Assembly: GCA_003159055.1 (NCBI GenBank)
Contig: PMLH01000168.1
Span: forward strand, 1-6,327
Source of the DNA: Myxococcales bacterium
GTDB taxonomy: Bacteria > Myxococcota > Polyangia > Fen-1088
Length of the DNA: 6,327 bases
Reading direction: 5' to 3'
Made by a program: the position numbers and the translations under genes. Shown here piece by piece: positions 5,053 through 6,327 of this stretch (positions are counted from its first letter, which is position 1; every line of letters begins with the position of its first letter). The notes below the pieces were generated by a model that had not been told where the DNA came from, made no database searches, and saw nothing but the letters and a program-made list of their open reading frames with translations.

Positions 5053-6327
5053 TGACGATGCGTCTTTCAATGCAATGCCGTATGGCGATCGTTGCTGGGC
5101 TCTGGTTGGGCTCGACAGGCTGCTACAAGGACCTGGATTTCAGCAACATCAAGTGCGACCTCAACGCCAAGCCTGCCTGTCCTGACGGTCTTGTGTGCAG
5201 CGCTGGCCTTTGCGTGAAGCTGCCAGCAGCGGTGGATGGGCCGGCTGCAGAAGGCGGCATGCCACCTTCCGACGACGTGGCGAGCATCGACCAGGTGGTC
5301 GCCGTCGACCAAGTCGCCGTCCTCGACGCCGCAAAGGGTGAGGCCTTGCCGCCGGTCGACGTCTTTCTCGCCATGGACACCGCGGCGGACAAGTCCGACG
5401 ACGTCGTGACCAGCATCGACGGCCTTGGGGATGCGCCCCAACTCAACCTCGACACGGGCCTGCTCGACGTTGGATTGCCGGACGCCAGTGACGCTGCCCC
5501 CGTCGACGTGGGCGGCGTCGACGCCGAGTGGCACCCCATCGACGAGTTCACCATCCCCACCAAGGACAGTAAGCCCTGCGGCCTCACCTTGGGCTTCGAT
5601 GGCAATCTATGGTTCTGCGAGTGCGGCGCCGAGAACATCGGTCGCATCACCCCTTCTGGCGAGATCAAAGAATTTCCATTTCCGGGTGGTTGCCTTGCTC
5701 TGGTCACCGGATCGGACAAAAATATCTGGTTTGCGAGTGGTGACAACGCGGCTGGCTACAACGTCGGGCGATATGTTGCGAGCACTGGCGACATCGCCCA
5801 ATTTCCCGCAACCAGCGAGTATATTATCATGTTCATGACCGTCGGGCCCGACGGTAACGTGTGGTTTACCAACAGCCCGTACGGCGTGCTCGGCAAGGTG
5901 ACGCCCTCGGGGGTGGTCACCCGCTACACGGTAACAGATTCGCCTGCGGGCATCCTCACGGCGCCCGATGGCCACCTCTGGTATGGGGGCTACGGCGTCA
6001 TGGTCCGCATCGATGGCGAAGAGACCTACACGGAGTTTACCGTGCCCAAGATCAACGGCCAGGGTAGTGTTCACGCCCTTACCATTGGCGGCGATGGGAG
6101 GTTCTGGTACACGTTCAACGACTACAACCATCGCGCCAAGGTCGGCGCGATGACGACCACGGGCGTGACTGCCGAGTACGTCGTGTCCGACTCGTCCGTC
6201 TGGCCATCGAGCATCACGAAGGGCCCTGATGGCAACGTCTGGTTCACCGATGGCGATGGAATCTGCCGGATCACCCCATCTGGCCAAGTCACAGTGGTCC
6301 CGCAATCTTCACAGAACAGCAGCCCGG
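5052..6327 (+). CDS. Lipoprotein with Cys-rich module, Asp-rich linker and Vgb-like beta-propeller, 3' end missing
   Basis: The frame stays open from ATG 5052 to the window edge: 425 codons, incomplete at the C-terminus. Residues 1-23 form a signal peptide ending LGSTGC, with lipidation predicted at Cys24. A compact module follows with Cys35, 43, 49 and 54 (CPDGLVCSAGLC), as in many myxobacterial lipoproteins. Residues 60-165 form an Asp-rich, Pro/Ala/Val linker; part is hexad-like (IDQVVA, VDQVAV, LDAAKG at 79-96). From about 166 come at least six blades resembling virginiamycin B lyase (Vgb). Their cores are DGNLWF (183-188), DKNIWF (222-227), DGNVWF (267-272), DGHLWY (306-311), DGRFWY (348-353) and DGNVWF (393-398), several followed by RITPSG-type turns. 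Vgb is a seven-bladed cytoplasmic enzyme of about 300 residues; here the propeller is anchored outside the cytoplasm and has Cys-containing blades (WFCEC at 187-191), so a binding role is as likely as lyase activity. The catalytic residues of Vgb cannot be assigned. Confidence 0.85.
   Translation, partial: MTMRLSMQCRMAIVAGLWLGSTGCYKDLDFSNIKCDLNAKPACPDGLVCSAGLCVKLPAAVDGPAAEGGMPPSDDVASIDQVVAVDQVAVLDAAKGEALPPVDVFLAMDTAADKSDDVVTSIDGLGDAPQLNLDTGLLDVGLPDASDAAPVDVGGVDAEWHPIDEFTIPTKDSKPCGLTLGFDGNLWFCECGAENIGRITPSGEIKEFPFPGGCLALVTGSDKNIWFASGDNAAGYNVGRYVASTGDIAQFPATSEYIIMFMTVGPDGNVWFTNSPYGVLGKVTPSGVVTRYTVTDSPAGILTAPDGHLWYGGYGVMVRIDGEETYTEFTVPKINGQGSVHALTIGGDGRFWYTFNDYNHRAKVGAMTTTGVTAEYVVSDSSVWPSSITKGPDGNVWFTDGDGICRITPSGQVTVVPQSSQNSSP

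Noticed and set aside
5052..6327. Naming the propeller lipoprotein a streptogramin (virginiamycin B) lyase resistance gene
   Set aside because: Blade similarity alone does not show enzyme activity. The protein is exported and anchored, has extra modules, and the catalytic residues cannot be assigned in the truncated sequence.

Overview
The window is GC-rich and gene-dense and reads as a chromosomal segment from a myxobacterium-like organism (phylum Myxococcota, perhaps the Polyangia). That placement is inferred from the gene style rather than from any marker gene. The style includes exported lipoproteins with Asp-rich or Gly/Ala/Ser-rich linkers, a CPDGxxCxxGxC cysteine module next to a lipidation site, a C-x4-CH cytochrome-like lipoprotein, and a short TPR protein with a Pro-rich linker and a glycine-rich membrane tail.

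Left half (1-3496, minus strand): four type VI secretion system (T6SS) genes, transcribed right to left. They are an FHA-domain regulator/scaffold (3496-2387), tssA (2280-1228), tssB (1197-676) and tssC (660 to beyond position 1, N-terminal 220 codons only). TssB and TssC form the contractile sheath, and TssA initiates and caps sheath and tube assembly. The FHA protein is probably the phosphothreonine-sensing assembly switch. A strong sigma70-type promoter candidate lies in the 106-bp gap between the FHA gene and tssA, overlapped by a two-tier inverted repeat. tssABC may therefore be controlled separately from the FHA gene.

Middle (3497-3651): a 155-bp divergent intergenic region carrying a perfect 15-bp palindrome (7+1+7) that could be an operator. 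I could not find a convincing core promoter for either side.

Right half (3652-6327, plus strand): three cell-envelope genes. They are a small lipoprotein with a cytochrome c-like domain and a C-x4-CH motif, a TPR protein with a signal peptide and two hydrophobic tail segments, and a long lipoprotein truncated by the window edge. The last has a Cys-rich module, an Asp-rich linker and at least six Vgb-like (streptogramin-lyase-like) beta-propeller blades. The last two genes overlap by one base (TAATG) and are probably translationally coupled. Nothing in the sequence shows that these three genes act with the T6SS; adjacency is the only link.

No tRNA, rRNA, CRISPR array, insertion sequence or intrinsic terminator was recognised. 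The most notable points are the promoter/inverted-repeat overlap inside the T6SS cluster, the atypical heme-motif lipoprotein, and the multi-module propeller lipoprotein. None of these amounts to a clearly new system.
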